From contig NZ_CP084222.1 in NCBI RefSeq assembly GCF_020268605.1, forward strand, positions 2,108,001 to 2,172,000: a DNA stretch of 64,000 bases, given 5' to 3'. A program made the translations under genes and the position numbers. The notes under the pieces were generated by a model. That model was not told where the DNA came from. It made no database searches and saw only the letters and a program-made list of their open reading frames with translations. Positions 40,390 to 50,109 of this stretch are shown in pieces (the stretch's first letter is position 1; every line of letters begins with the position of its first letter). The DNA is from Arsenophonus apicola. Lineage in GTDB: Bacteria > Pseudomonadota > Gammaproteobacteria > Enterobacterales > Enterobacteriaceae.

Positions 40390-41130
40390 ATGTCGCTAGT
40401 TGGGCGAATTCACTCTTTTGAATCTTGTGGTACGGTAGATGGGCCGGGGATTCGCTTTATCGTTTTTTTTCAGGGATGCCTGATGCGTTGTCTGTACTGC
40501 CATAACCGCGACACCTGGGATACCCATGGTGGTAAGGAAATTACCGTCGAAGAATTGATGAAAGAAGTGGTTAGTTATCGCCATTTTATGAATGCTTCGG
40601 GCGGTGGCGTGACAGCTTCCGGCGGTGAAGCCATTTTGCAGGCTGAATTTGTCCGTGATTGGTTTCGTGCCTGTCAGCAACAAGGCATTCATACTTGTCT
40701 TGATACTAATGGTTTTGTCCGCCGTTATGATAAGGTGATTGATGAATTATTAGATGTCACCGATTTAGTGATGCTAGATTTAAAACAACTAGACGACAGT
40801 ATTCATAAAAATCTGGTTGGTGTTTCTAATCACCGAACGCTTGAATTTGCCCGTTATCTGGCTAAACGTGGGCAGAAAACCTGGATCCGTTATGTGGTAG
40901 TACCCAGCTGGTCAGATGATGACCAATCCGCCCATCTATTAGGCCAATTTACCCGTGATATGCACAATATTGAAAAGATAGAGTTGCTACCCTACCATGA
41001 GTTAGGCAAGCATAAATGGCTAGCGATGGGTGAAGAGTACCAGCTAGCCGATATCAGACCACCAACCACCGAAACCATGGAGCGGGTAAAACATATTCTG
41101 CAAGGTTATGGCCATAAAGTGGTTTATTAA
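40390..41130 (+). CDS. pflA: Pyruvate formate-lyase-activating enzyme (radical SAM)
   Basis: Uses SAM and a [4Fe-4S] cluster to make the glycyl radical on PflB. It has 246 residues, the E. coli length. The radical-SAM cluster motif is C30-x3-C34-x2-C37 in QGCLMRCLYCHNRDTW, and the SAM-binding GGG-E region is in ASGGGVTASGGEAILQ. ATG 40390 follows a GGAGA sequence. It ends the conserved backbone segment; the accessory island begins about 200 bases downstream. Confidence 0.97.
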   Translation: MSLVGRIHSFESCGTVDGPGIRFIVFFQGCLMRCLYCHNRDTWDTHGGKEITVEELMKEVVSYRHFMNASGGGVTASGGEAILQAEFVRDWFRACQQQGIHTCLDTNGFVRRYDKVIDELLDVTDLVMLDLKQLDDSIHKNLVGVSNHRTLEFARYLAKRGQKTWIRYVVVPSWSDDDQSAHLLGQFTRDMHNIEKIELLPYHELGKHKWLAMGEEYQLADIRPPTTETMERVKHILQGYGHKVVY

Positions 41131-41179
41131 ATTTTGCTATGGTTTATCTGGCTTTTAGTTAATTTATCGATTTGAATTA

Positions 41180-41220
41180 AGTGGGCTTTTCTGCCGATGT
41201 TACTGACAGAAAAATCCACT
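41180..41220. repeat. Imperfect inverted repeat between pflA and the tccC remnant
   Basis: Arms AGTGGGCTTTTCTG and CAGAAAAATCCACT pair at 12 of 14 positions around a 13-base loop. It lies between the convergent pflA and tccC and may terminate one or both, although only short T-runs adjoin it. Confidence 0.4.
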
Positions 41221-41338
41221 ATTTAAAATATAATACGCTACTTATTAATCAATTCGGTTAAGTTTATTAAACTCAGCAACCGGCTTTGGTTTGCTGTTTT
41301 TCCTCCATTACTATCCAAGCGGCCTGAGATTTTATTTT

Positions 41339-44155
41339 TTAATAACGGTTACTGACCATGGACTTAAATTGCTCTTGGCGGCTACTTTTTTTAGACGCTG
41401 AATAGGCTAATAATTGAGTAGCATATGCAAAGGAATCTGCATTGTTATATGGCAGCTCGTAATAATCCTCAAATTTTAAATGCTTCAAACTACTCTTGCT
41501 GCTAATAAATTTGTCAAAACTATAAACTAATGCACTTGTATTATTGAAAGTTTTATCAGTTGCTAAAATCTGAAGCGCATGTATATTTTGATGAGCACTG
41601 CCACCTGTACTTGAATAAGCAATATCAAGAGTACCTAATACTATATGGGAAAATTCGTGAATCAAAGTTATCTCTACTACATCCTCCGCTCCGCGATTTT
41701 GATATTTAAACCATGTTTTCTCAAAAACCTCTTAATATTTCTCATTCTTAAAAAAATCAGATGCTTCTTTAAAAATTTTTGCCTTAGAAATTTGATTTTC
41801 GCCAGCAGACATAGCTTTATTGTAATTTAATTTTTTCTTCTCAGGAAAAAAATATGCTGTTTGTGCTATTACATCTGTATCACTTTCAGGACCAACGTGT
41901 TCAATTATATTTTTATTAACATCAAATGATTTCATCAGGTTCTGAATTGCGGTTAAATCCTGACGCCAAGTTTCTTTAAGTTCGTCAGAAGCATGACCAA
42001 AAAAAGTACTCATTACTTGATTAACCGCATTATTATTACTCTGTAGTACATTTAGCGCCTTATCAATAGTTTTTATCGTGTGCTTAACCGTTTTATCGAC
42101 ATTTTTCTGCAACGCTGACGGCGCCATTCCTTTTTCATCCACTAAGGTAACTGGGTTATTTCTACACATGCGATAGAGGTTCAATCCATCAACGGTTCCA
42201 GCTGGATCAGCACTTAGCCAACGTCCCACCCATGGTTGGTAATAGCGATAACCGTAATAGTAGAGACCACTAGCATCCAGTTCTTTGCCTGAATAACGAA
42301 TGGTTTTATAATTGACTTCTAATTGACTGATAGCCAGCAATACCGAGGTGCCACCATAGGGATAATACTCTTCCTGACTAATCAGCAGGCCATTCGCATC
42401 GACCTCTAACCGACTACTACCTAGCTGGTCATCATAACTATAGCGTAACTGATCATTAATGATCTGCGCCGGCCTGCCCATTTCCCAATGCAGCGCCCGT
42501 ACCTGAGCCCGTCCGGCCTCACCAATCAGCGTGATCTCCAGCAATTCTTTCACTGTATTATCATTACTGCTGGTACGCAGCTCAGCACCGGCCAGATAAA
42601 TTACTTGCTGAGTTTGGCTACTATTGCCATTTTGTCTATCGGTGGTTTTTACTACTCGTTGACTATTGCTATCGTAACGGTACCATTCAATGTCCGCCGG
42701 TTGATCACTGTGGCCTGCTAATGTGACTGTTAACAATTCCCCCCGTGGCGTCCAGGTCAGCCCTTGCCCAGATAATAATTGCTGTTGCTGCCCACCTGCG
42801 GTAAACAGACTGTCTACCTGGGTGGGATCTTCAGTTAATGTACTTAACACCGCCCGATTGCTGCGATTGGATACGGTAATATTAACGGTGTAATTATTGT
42901 TACTTGCTGGCGCACTATGGCGTATTTGCGATAAATTACCGCCAAAATCGTAAGTGTAATTTCGAGTATAATTGGTATAGGTATTGCTATCGAGAGGGGA
43001 TGCTGGCGGTAATTGCTGTGTTTGCTGACCAATATTGGCCATTTCTCGCCCGGTGGCTTGAACCAGACGGTAGAGACTATCATAGTAATAGTGATTTTCA
43101 GGTACAATTTTTTGATTACGCCAGAAGCGCGTTGCCTCAGCATCATTGCTAATGCGTAGCACATTGCCGACCGGATCATACTCATAACGCAAATCTTGTA
43201 ATATTTTTGCCCCTGCCGGGTGGCTAGCTGGACGTTCGGTTTTTATATTGATTAACCGCTGCGTCTGGGGTTCATAAATATATGAAGTCACTATTCCATT
43301 GCCATGCTCTTCGCGTAATTTCTGCCCATTGGCGGCGTAGGTTAATGACTTGACAATCACCTGTTCACTGCCGGCTTTTAGCGTCAACCAGCTGGCCATC
43401 AACATACCGGCAACATCATAGGCCTGCCGCTGCATATTGCCCATCGCATCGGTACTGGTCAATATCGCACCGCTGGCATCAACGCTATAGTGATTAGTAT
43501 AAACAGCCGGCGATAACAGTGTATCCCAGGCGGACTCATCTTCTCCCTGCCAGTTAGCATCCAGTTCATCTTGTAATAAGCGACGCGAAGTCGATAACAT
43601 GGTACCGGTTAGCGCGAGACTATGCGTTTGCTCAAGCCCGGCAGTATCATAGTGACGAACACAGGCCCCGACTAAATTCCAATCTTTCTCCGTTTGGCTA
43701 TTACCCGCCCAGACAAAACGTTCGGTGATCTGCGCTGCTTCGCCTGCCGGCTGTTCCGAAATCGCCAACAACCGCCCAAGTGAAGCCTTATCTTCATACT
43801 GCCAGTAACAGGTGTGCGCCGTTGCATTGACAGCGAAATAAGGACGCTGAGCAACATCCTTCATCGTTACTGTCATTCCCGCATCCACACTCTCAACCGA
43901 CAATACTTCACCACTGAGTGAGGTTAGATAGCTAAAATTGTCTTGAATAGTATCATCGGTTTGCTGTTGTTGATATAACCGTGGATCAATACTGTGCGCT
44001 AAAAAACCCAATGCATTATATTGATAGCGGGTAATAAATTCATCACGCTTATCGGGCGTATCCGGATGGCGGAGATATTGAATTTGTCTGACCGTCTGAC
44101 CGCGATTATCTTGCACTGTTATAGTGGGGGTATTGTTAAATAATGATGTTTGCAT
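41339..44155 (-). pseudogene. Orphan TccC-type insecticidal toxin complex subunit with a metalloprotease-like tail, cut by an in-frame TAA
   Basis: TccC (TcC) proteins form, with TcB, an RHS-repeat cocoon that houses a toxic C-terminal domain delivered through TcA. The start MQTSLFNNTPTITVQDNRGQ is typical for TccC. The RHS core runs to about residue 680 and ends with the autoproteolysis-type block DPAGTVDGLNLYRMCRNNP...DEKG. The variable tail follows. Codon 808 is TAA (41732-41734); beyond it the same frame continues for 130 codons and includes IHEFSH, then GTLDIAY, then NNADSFAYA. An HExxH followed by GTxDxxY resembles aspzincin (M35-like) metalloproteases, an inference from motifs only. 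No tcA or tcB gene is nearby. As it stands the toxin would lack its active site. Confidence 0.82.
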
Positions 44156-44886
44156 ACTGCCTCCTTTCGTTGTTGAGTCTTATTTTTACTCAGTAATCAG
44201 GAAAACGCATTTATTAAACATATTCAATGGATATTTTTTTATTTACAAAAGCATTATTAAACAAATAACTCATTCTACCCAACTAACGGAAAGTTATTTT
44301 CGCTATCATCACAGATAAAGAGCAAATTAACGATCAACTTAACAATAGACTTAATTAGAACTTAACCATTTTTACTAACATCTGTTTATTCATTTATGAA
44401 AAAAGATGCTTTGTCTGTTTTTCAACATAATAAATTAATGAATTGCTAGCACTCTAGAGGAAAATAATCAGAATCCGATCAATTTTTTTGATAGGTAATT
44501 CAAATTAAATTAACAAAATTAAAAAAAAATAATAAATATATTACAAGATAGAACTTCGACTTATACACCAGCGTTTAATGCTGTTAATTTACCTGTTAAA
44601 AACTTAGCCAATTATTATTAAGAATATTTTGATTTGGCAAATTTTTAAAATAAGTTTTTGTGATAGTGGTTATCACATGAGAATTTAACAAAAAATTTTA
44701 CCCTATTTAACCGTAAATTTTTTAAGAGTTTTTCCAACATATCGTTAACATCAGCCAAGCCGTTCATCTTCTTTTTTTTCATCGCCATCGGTGACATAAA
44801 GTCGTTTGATTTTATAAAATTGAGTTATAAAGTATCTTTTTTATTTATATAAATTAATAAGTTAGATGAACTATTGAGATAAATAA
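44156..44886. other. Non-coding A+T-rich stretch between tccC and the bacteriocin gene, with a possible gene remnant
   Basis: These 731 bases separate two divergent island genes and have no complete gene. On the minus strand 44751-44840 is an open frame of 29 codons without a start codon. It ends RLYVTDGDEKKEDERLG-stop, which reads like the charged C-terminus of a real protein; I could not name it. The rest is low-complexity and should hold both promoters. Confidence 0.45.
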
Positions 44887-45477
44887 ATGAAGATATCGAA
44901 TAATAATTTTAACCATCATTATTATGTTGCAAAAGATAAAAAAAGTGATGACAAAACCGTTGCTGATGAAAAAACTGACAATAATAAACCCCCTGACGAT
45001 GAAAAAATAGATAACCGTAGTAGCCTTGATTATTTAATAAATAAAGATAGGGATAGAGCCAGAGCGCTGTTGAAACAACAAGACAAGCCAAAGATAAGAA
45101 ACAAACGTGACAGCAATGACCCCAATATAATAACGGTAATAGCGAATAAACAACCTGAATGGCTTTCTAGCAGAGAAAGTAGTTATGCATCTGATTCGCT
45201 CCAGCAGGCAATTCTTGCTAGCAAAAAACAGGCTGAAAGATCAACATCAGCCGCCATAAATGATGATTTAGTTAAGATATTAATCAATGAGCAGCATGCT
45301 CGCAGCCTGCTAAAAAAAGCTAACTCACTCGCTATTATTGGCGGTGCAGTAACGCCAGCGGGACAAATGGCGCCAGTGTTCTCTTCATCTGGTGTCGGGA
45401 GCCTGGTATTTAACAACAGCACCGGAGTTTCCTTAATTACTCAACTTAACCAGGTGTCACCGATCATGCAAAACTGA
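44887..45477 (+). pseudogene. 5' part of a pyocin/colicin-like bacteriocin gene, split by IS21
   Basis: Bacteriocin-derived codons run from ATG 44887 to 45454; the last codons before the stop at 45477 come from the IS end. The N-terminal 190 residues are very hydrophilic at first (KDKKSDDKTVADEKTDNN...), then a coiled, Ala-rich stretch, then a Gly/Ser-rich hydrophobic part (IIGGAVTPAGQMAPVF). Removing the IS and one 6-bp target copy joins LNQ to AVNALTSMAAEVALKAISKGF in frame, so this is the front of the same gene as 47404-49383. I see no signal peptide, as is usual for such bacteriocins. The receptor-binding function of this part is not recognisable. Confidence 0.8.
45449..45454 (+). repeat. 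6-bp target-site duplication of the IS21 element, left copy
   Basis: ACCAGG directly precedes the TGT end of the element; the second copy is at 47398-47403, directly after the ACA end. IS21-family elements make 4-8 bp duplications. Confidence 0.9.
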
Positions 45478-45542
45478 TCCACTAACGATCATCTAAAACT
45501 GATCCACTTGGTATTATTCGCACATTTTTGTACGGGTAATTT

Positions 45543-46582
45543 ATGTTAACCAAGGAGATATTTGTGGATATTCATGTTCGCTTTGCTCAAGGACAAAGCC
45601 TTCGAAAAATTGCCAGTGAATTGGGCATTTCGCGTAACACCGTAAAACATCATTTACAACAACAGACAATGCCAACTTACGCTAAAAGAAGTCAACCACC
45701 GACTAAATTAGCACCGTTTAAAACTTACTTGCTTCAGCGAATTGAACTGGCTAAACCTGATTGGATCCCTGCAACAGTCTTATTTGATGAGATAGTTGAA
45801 AGCGGCTATCAAGGTGGTATTGCTCAATTACGCCGATTTGTTTGTCAATTTAAACCAAACATTATTCCTGAAGCTGTCGTCCGTTTTGAAACACAGCCAG
45901 GTCAACAAATGCAAATAGACTTCACCAGCATACGGCGAGGTAAAAAATCTCTGAAAGCGTTTGTTGCAACGCTAGGCTATTCGCGTGCGAGTTATGTAAA
46001 GTTCTTTGATAATGAACGAGCAGAATCGTGGCAACAAGGTTTACGAGAAGCTTTCGACTACTTTGGTGGTGTACCACAGGAAGTATTGTGTGATAACGCA
46101 AAATCCCTCATCATCGAACGGGATGCTTATGCAGAAGGTGAACATAAATTACATGTTGAAATGCTTCAAATGTCGAAAGATTACGGCTTTAAATTGAAGG
46201 CTTGCAAACCCTACAGGGCAAAAACGAAAGGGAAAGTAGAGCGCTTTAACCACTATTTAAAAACAGCTTTATCGTGCCATTAAATACCAACCTTCGTGCT
46301 CATAATCTTGAACTGGATATTGAGATAGCTAATGCAAAAGTAGGTCCATGGTTACAACGCGTTGCCCATCAGCGGATTCATGGAACAACGTTAGAGAAGC
46401 CAGCAGACAGACTAGCTAAGGAGGTTAAGTATCTTCTACCCTTACCAGCAAGGGTTTGCCAATCTATCCCGCAGACTAATACGCTTAATATCCGTATCGT
46501 ACCGCCCCTTGAATCTGTCAGTTTGCAGCACTCAATCAGCGTATACGAAGCATTGCTGGGAGGTGAACATGTTATTGCATGA
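45543..46582 (+). pseudogene. istA: IS21 transposase IstA, frameshifted
   Basis: DDE transposase of IS21-type elements. An N-terminal helix-turn-helix (FAQGQSLRKIASELGISRNTVKHHL, residues 14-37) precedes the catalytic core, with Asp in MQIDFTSIRRGKK, Asp in LCDNAKSLII and Glu in KGKVERFNHYLK. The first frame stops at 46283. The remaining C-terminus (VPLNTNLRAHNLELDIEIANAKVGPWL...) continues in the -1 frame to 46582. The switch point contains T TTA AAA (46256-46262), which fits the -1 slippery consensus, so either a lost A in the A-run or ribosomal frameshifting explains it. The istB start overlaps the istA end. Confidence 0.87.
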
Positions 46583-47329
46583 ACAAATTGAACACCTGTG
46601 TGAGTCATTGAAATTAAATTCTATTCCGACTCATTGGTCATCACTTGCCGAACAATGCATTGCCCAAGACAAAAGCTACGGAGAGTTTTACTGTCCCTAT
46701 TAAAATGTGAGCAACAACAACGAGATGAACGAACTCGTAATCTTTTGAGTCGGATGGCAGGATTCCCAGCACATAAAGAACTTAATACGTTCGATTTTAA
46801 GTTTGCAACGGGGATCCCCAAACAACACATACAGGAATTAAGCGCATTAACTTTTATTGAACGTAATGAAAATATCGTGTTGCTTGGCCCAAGCGGTGTA
46901 GGCAAAACCCATTTAGCTATTGGGTTAGGATTAAAAGCAGTACAGGCCAAGAAGAAAACCCGTTTTACCACGGCAGCTGAACTGATGTTGCAACTCTCAA
47001 CTGCCAAACGACAAAATAAGCTCAAACAATATCTATCACGTTCGGTGACGGCACCAAAATTGTTGATTATCGATGAGATTGGATACCTGCCGTTTGGGCG
47101 AGAAGAAGCAAACCTGTTTTTCAATGTGATTGCCAAGCGTTATGAGCATGGCAGTGTCATATTGACGAGTAACCTATCATTTGGGCAATGGCCAAGTGCT
47201 TTTGCTGATGACGCAACATTAACTGCCGCTATGCTTGATCGTTTACTTCATCATTCGCATGTACTGCAATTAAGCGGTGAAAGCTACCGATTGAAAGATA
47301 AGCGGCGCTCAGGAGCAATAACTGAGTAA
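46569..47329 (+). pseudogene. istB: IS21 helper ATPase IstB, frameshifted
   Basis: AAA+ ATPase that helps IstA choose and bend target DNA. ATG 46569 has GGAGG five bases upstream and gives MLLHEQIEHLCESLKLNSIP, the normal IstB start. After GEF the frame runs into a stop (46701-46703), while the true continuation, LLSLLKCEQQQRDERTRNLLSRMAG, lies in the -1 frame, as if one T had been lost from the run in GAGTTTTACTG (about 46686-46689). The rest is complete: Walker A LLGPSGVGKTHLA, Walker B LLIIDEIGYLPFGREEANLFF and the C-terminal GESYRLKDKRRSG. Confidence 0.88.
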
Positions 47330-47397
47330 AACAGTGGATCAATTTTGATTGATCGGATTTAGCTAAAAAGTGGATCAGTTTTCGGTGATCGTTGACA

Positions 47398-47403
47398 ACC
47401 AGG
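47398..47403 (+). repeat. 6-bp target-site duplication of the IS21 element, right copy
   Basis: ACCAGG directly follows the terminal ACA of the element and matches the left copy at 45449-45454. Confidence 0.9.
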
Positions 47404-49383
47404 CTGTGAATGCATTAACAAGCATGGCTGCTGAGGTTGCCTTAAAGGCCATTTCTAAAGGTTTTGTCATTGCCTCAATTTTTTATTCACCCAAAGCCGG
47501 CGAAGGTAGTGATTTAGCTCAAGGTCGAACCCTTGAGCAATTTCTTTCATTGTCAGTGCCTGCAAAAACCATGGGACTAACCAACAAGCAAGCGTTGCAA
47601 CAAGCGGCGAATACATCAGGTCAAATTGCCATGCCAATAAGAGGCAAACTTGTGGTAACAGATGATAAAATTAACGTCATGGTGGTTAAGACTGATGAAA
47701 TCAGACCGGTTAAAGTCATTAATGCCGTACAGGATGCTAAAACCGGATTATATATCCACTCACTACCTAAAAATAGTCATCAAACCTCTACTATTAATGT
47801 TGTCACGGCCCCCGCAAAAGAGTTGTTGCTAACAGGGCAGCCCCCCTTAATACCCAAGCTGCCTTCTGTGCCAGTCACCGTCCGTAATAACCCAACCTCG
47901 TCGCAGTATGCGCCAATCCCGCTATCCGTAACAACTGAATTCCAGGATGTTATTTTGGTTTATCCTGAAGCGGCAAAAATGGAGCCGGTTTATATAACCT
48001 ATGGCTCAAAAACTCAGAGCATGGTTGACCAAGCAGCACAACAATTAGATAGCGCCAACAAATCCTTTGCGGCGATTGATAAGCAATATCAAGCTGAATT
48101 ATTAGTTTTAAATAGCTTATAGACAACGCCAGAAGGGTTAGCTCTCTCTAACCCAGCAAAATATCCATTGATATATCAGCAAACGGTTGAACAACGAAAA
48201 ATGACAGATAGAGAAATTGCTGTCAGGGATATGTCATTGATTAAGGTTTTACAACAACAAGGAATAAAAGCCTATATCCTTGAAGCACTAAAAAAAGAAT
48301 CTCAGCAAAAAACAATCCCGGGTTTGGCACCTATATTAGTCGCGGCGCTTTATGAAACATTAGGTCATCGTTTACTTGACGCAGATAAAAAAATAGCCCA
48401 ACAGCAGAAAAAATTGCAGCCTCTAATGGCGAGCCGCAAAACGGCGGAAGAAAATAAAAAAGCCGCAGCAGGTAAAGTTGAAGCGGAAATCAAACGTCTT
48501 TTTGTCTCTGAGCAAAACCTTAAAAACGTCAATAATCATTATTATCCGGCACCTGCAACTAAATTACTGGCAGATTATTTAGGTTTACAGGTAAGTCAGG
48601 CAAAAACGCCGGCAGCAGATGGCATAAACCAAAAACCGCGTTGGATGGATGCGAAAGGCGGCCAGTTATATGAATGGAATACTTTTACCGGCAAAATGGA
48701 GACTTATAAACCTGGACACTGGGAAACAGAATTAACCCCTAGTGGTAAAGCAGAACCGGTCTGGGTAGTTGAAAGTGTAATCGACCCGGTAACTGGACTT
48801 TATGGCATTACCCTACCAGATAAAGACGGTAAACAAGGCAGAACAGTTTTAATCAGTCCGCTAAAAGCACCGGGTGCCGATGGCCTAGGGCATTTACTGC
48901 ACCCTGAACAACAGCAAATTATTATCCTTAATACTGGCAATAACGAACCGATTATAACACCTATTGTCCGGGTCTACCCCAACCTCATTCCGCCTGATAT
49001 CGAAACACCGGTAAACGTGCCTCCCCTTGAAAACGGTTATCAACCCCTTTATGTGATGTTTAATTCTCCATTAGATGTCTTCCCATTTACACGAAAACAA
49101 TTAGATAAAAAATTTAAGCATGCAAGTGATTTTGGTATTAATGATACCCAAAAGAATAGCGAAACCTTAACTAAATATCGTGACGCAATTGCAGCCCATT
49201 TAAATGACAAAGATACAATAGAAAAAGGCACTTATCCAAGAGAGAAAAATTCAAAAGTATTTTAATCAAAGAACTCATAATGTTGTAATCCTTGACAAAG
49301 ATGGGTTATTTGTGTCTGGATGGAAACTTTCAGTTGGTGAGCCACAATTTAATAATTATATTGAAAAAGGGGTTTTGCAATGA
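47404..49383 (+). pseudogene. 3' part of the bacteriocin gene: pyocin-S-type translocation domain and colicin D-type tRNase domain, with a stop and a frameshift
   Basis: Continues the gene that starts at 44887. The first segment has AAEVALKAISKGFVIASIFYSPKAGEG and the S-type pyocin-like stretch VTVRNNPTSSQYAPIPLSVTTEFQDVILVYPE. Codon TAG at 48120-48122 interrupts the frame, which then continues (TTPEGLALSNPAKYP) through a coiled region and a linker. The C-terminal domain, FTRKQLDKKFKHASDFGINDTQKNSETLTKYRDAI, is colicin D-like, with the catalytic-type His in KHASDFGI; colicin D cuts tRNA-Arg anticodon loops. At GTATTTTAAT (49252-49261) the frame shifts: the stop at 49263 precedes the expected ending, NQRTHNVVILDKDGLFVSGWKL...GVLQ, which lies in the next frame and stops at 49383. 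About 850 residues in the intact ancestor. Confidence 0.87.
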
Positions 49384-49652
49384 GTATGAAACTAATCTCT
49401 TTAGCTATACATTTTATTGAATCTAAAATTAGCGAAGATGATTTTGTTGATAAATATATGGAACAATGGAAAAAAGAAAGAGATTCTGGCATTTCAAAAA
49501 AAGACCCAGATAAATTATCGGAATGTTGCTCTAGTGTTTTTATTTTAGCTGATTGTTATGATCCCGATCCTGATAGAAGAGAAAGTGAGTTAGATTCCGA
49601 TGGATTAAAGAGAGAGGTTAAGGAAACATTGGAGAAATTTAATTTCATTTAA
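49380..49652 (+). CDS. Colicin D-type immunity protein
   Basis: Small acidic inhibitor that should bind and block the tRNase domain encoded just upstream. ATG 49380 overlaps the toxin stop as ATGA, a typical toxin-immunity coupling. The 90 residues resemble the colicin D immunity protein ImmD: FIESKISEDDFVDKYMEQWKKERD, CCSSVFILADCYDPDPDRRESELDSDGLKREVKETLEKFNF, including the DxDGLKxEVxxxLEKF ending. The gene is intact although the cognate toxin is broken in three places, so it may now protect against related toxins from neighbours. Confidence 0.87.
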   Translation: MSMKLISLAIHFIESKISEDDFVDKYMEQWKKERDSGISKKDPDKLSECCSSVFILADCYDPDPDRRESELDSDGLKREVKETLEKFNFI

Positions 49653-49753
49653 ATAATTTATATACAATTGAGGCTGAAGTGGCATTTCACAAAGCAGAGT
49701 AAAGTAAGTAGTGTTAGATCTTGGAGATATTTATAGCAGGAAATGGGTAGGAG

Positions 49754-50107
49754 GTAACGGGTAATTGGTTAAATAAAGCAGGAGTAGAACTTGGTGCTCC
49801 AATACCCCGTCAGATTGCTGATAAGTTAAGAGGGAAAAAATTTGCCAGTTTCGATCAATTCCGTCAGGCTTTTTGGCAAGAAGTGGCTAAAGATCCTGAA
49901 ATTAGTAAACAATTTATTCCAGCCAATAAAACCAGAATGAGTCAAGGTTTAGCTCCTCGAGCTAAAAATAAAAATACTATTGGAGGCCGACGCTCATTTG
50001 AACTTCATCATAATATATGCATTAGTAATGGTGGTAAAATATACGATATAGATAATCTTAGTGTAACCACTCCAAAGAAACATATCGAAATTCATAGAGG
50101 AACATAA
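49754..50107 (+). pseudogene. Orphan colicin E9/pyocin S-type HNH DNase cassette, 5'-truncated
   Basis: An open frame directly after a TAG at 49748-49750 encodes about 117 residues that match the DNase domain of colicins E2/E7/E8/E9: TGNWLNKAGVELGAPIPRQIADKLRGKKF, FRQAFWQEVAKDPEISKQF and GGRRSFELHHNICIS. All residues of the HNH beta-beta-alpha-Me site are present: HH in ELHHN, Asn in DIDNL, and the two His in TPKKHIEIH. No delivery domain precedes it and no start codon with good support exists; GTG 49883 would lose the first third. It is a spare toxin tip, of the kind that can recombine onto a full bacteriocin gene. Its immunity gene follows two bases later. Confidence 0.85.
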
Positions 50108-50109
50108 TA

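Larger units (their letters stand above)
45455..47397 (+). mobile_element. IS21-family insertion sequence, 1943 bp
   Basis: Begins TGTCACCGATCATG and ends with the complement of TGTCAACGATCACC. The 28-base ends share TGTCA-CGATCA and AAAACTGATCCAC. A second AAAACTGATCCAC copy lies inside the left end (near 45497), and related GTGGATCA copies lie inside the right end, the multiple terminal repeats typical of IS21. It encodes istA and istB, both with frameshifts, and is flanked by ACCAGG duplications. It interrupts the bacteriocin gene. Confidence 0.95.

Noticed and set aside
42488..43185. Several open frames of 77-113 codons antisense to or out of frame with tccC
   Set aside because: They lie wholly inside the RHS core, which codes convincingly in the minus-strand main frame; they arise from its base composition.
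47370..47403. GTG 47370 as the start of a separate gene (MDQFSVIVDNQ...)
   Set aside because: The codon and the first eight or nine residues lie inside the IS21 right end; the true gene continues from 44887 once the IS is removed.
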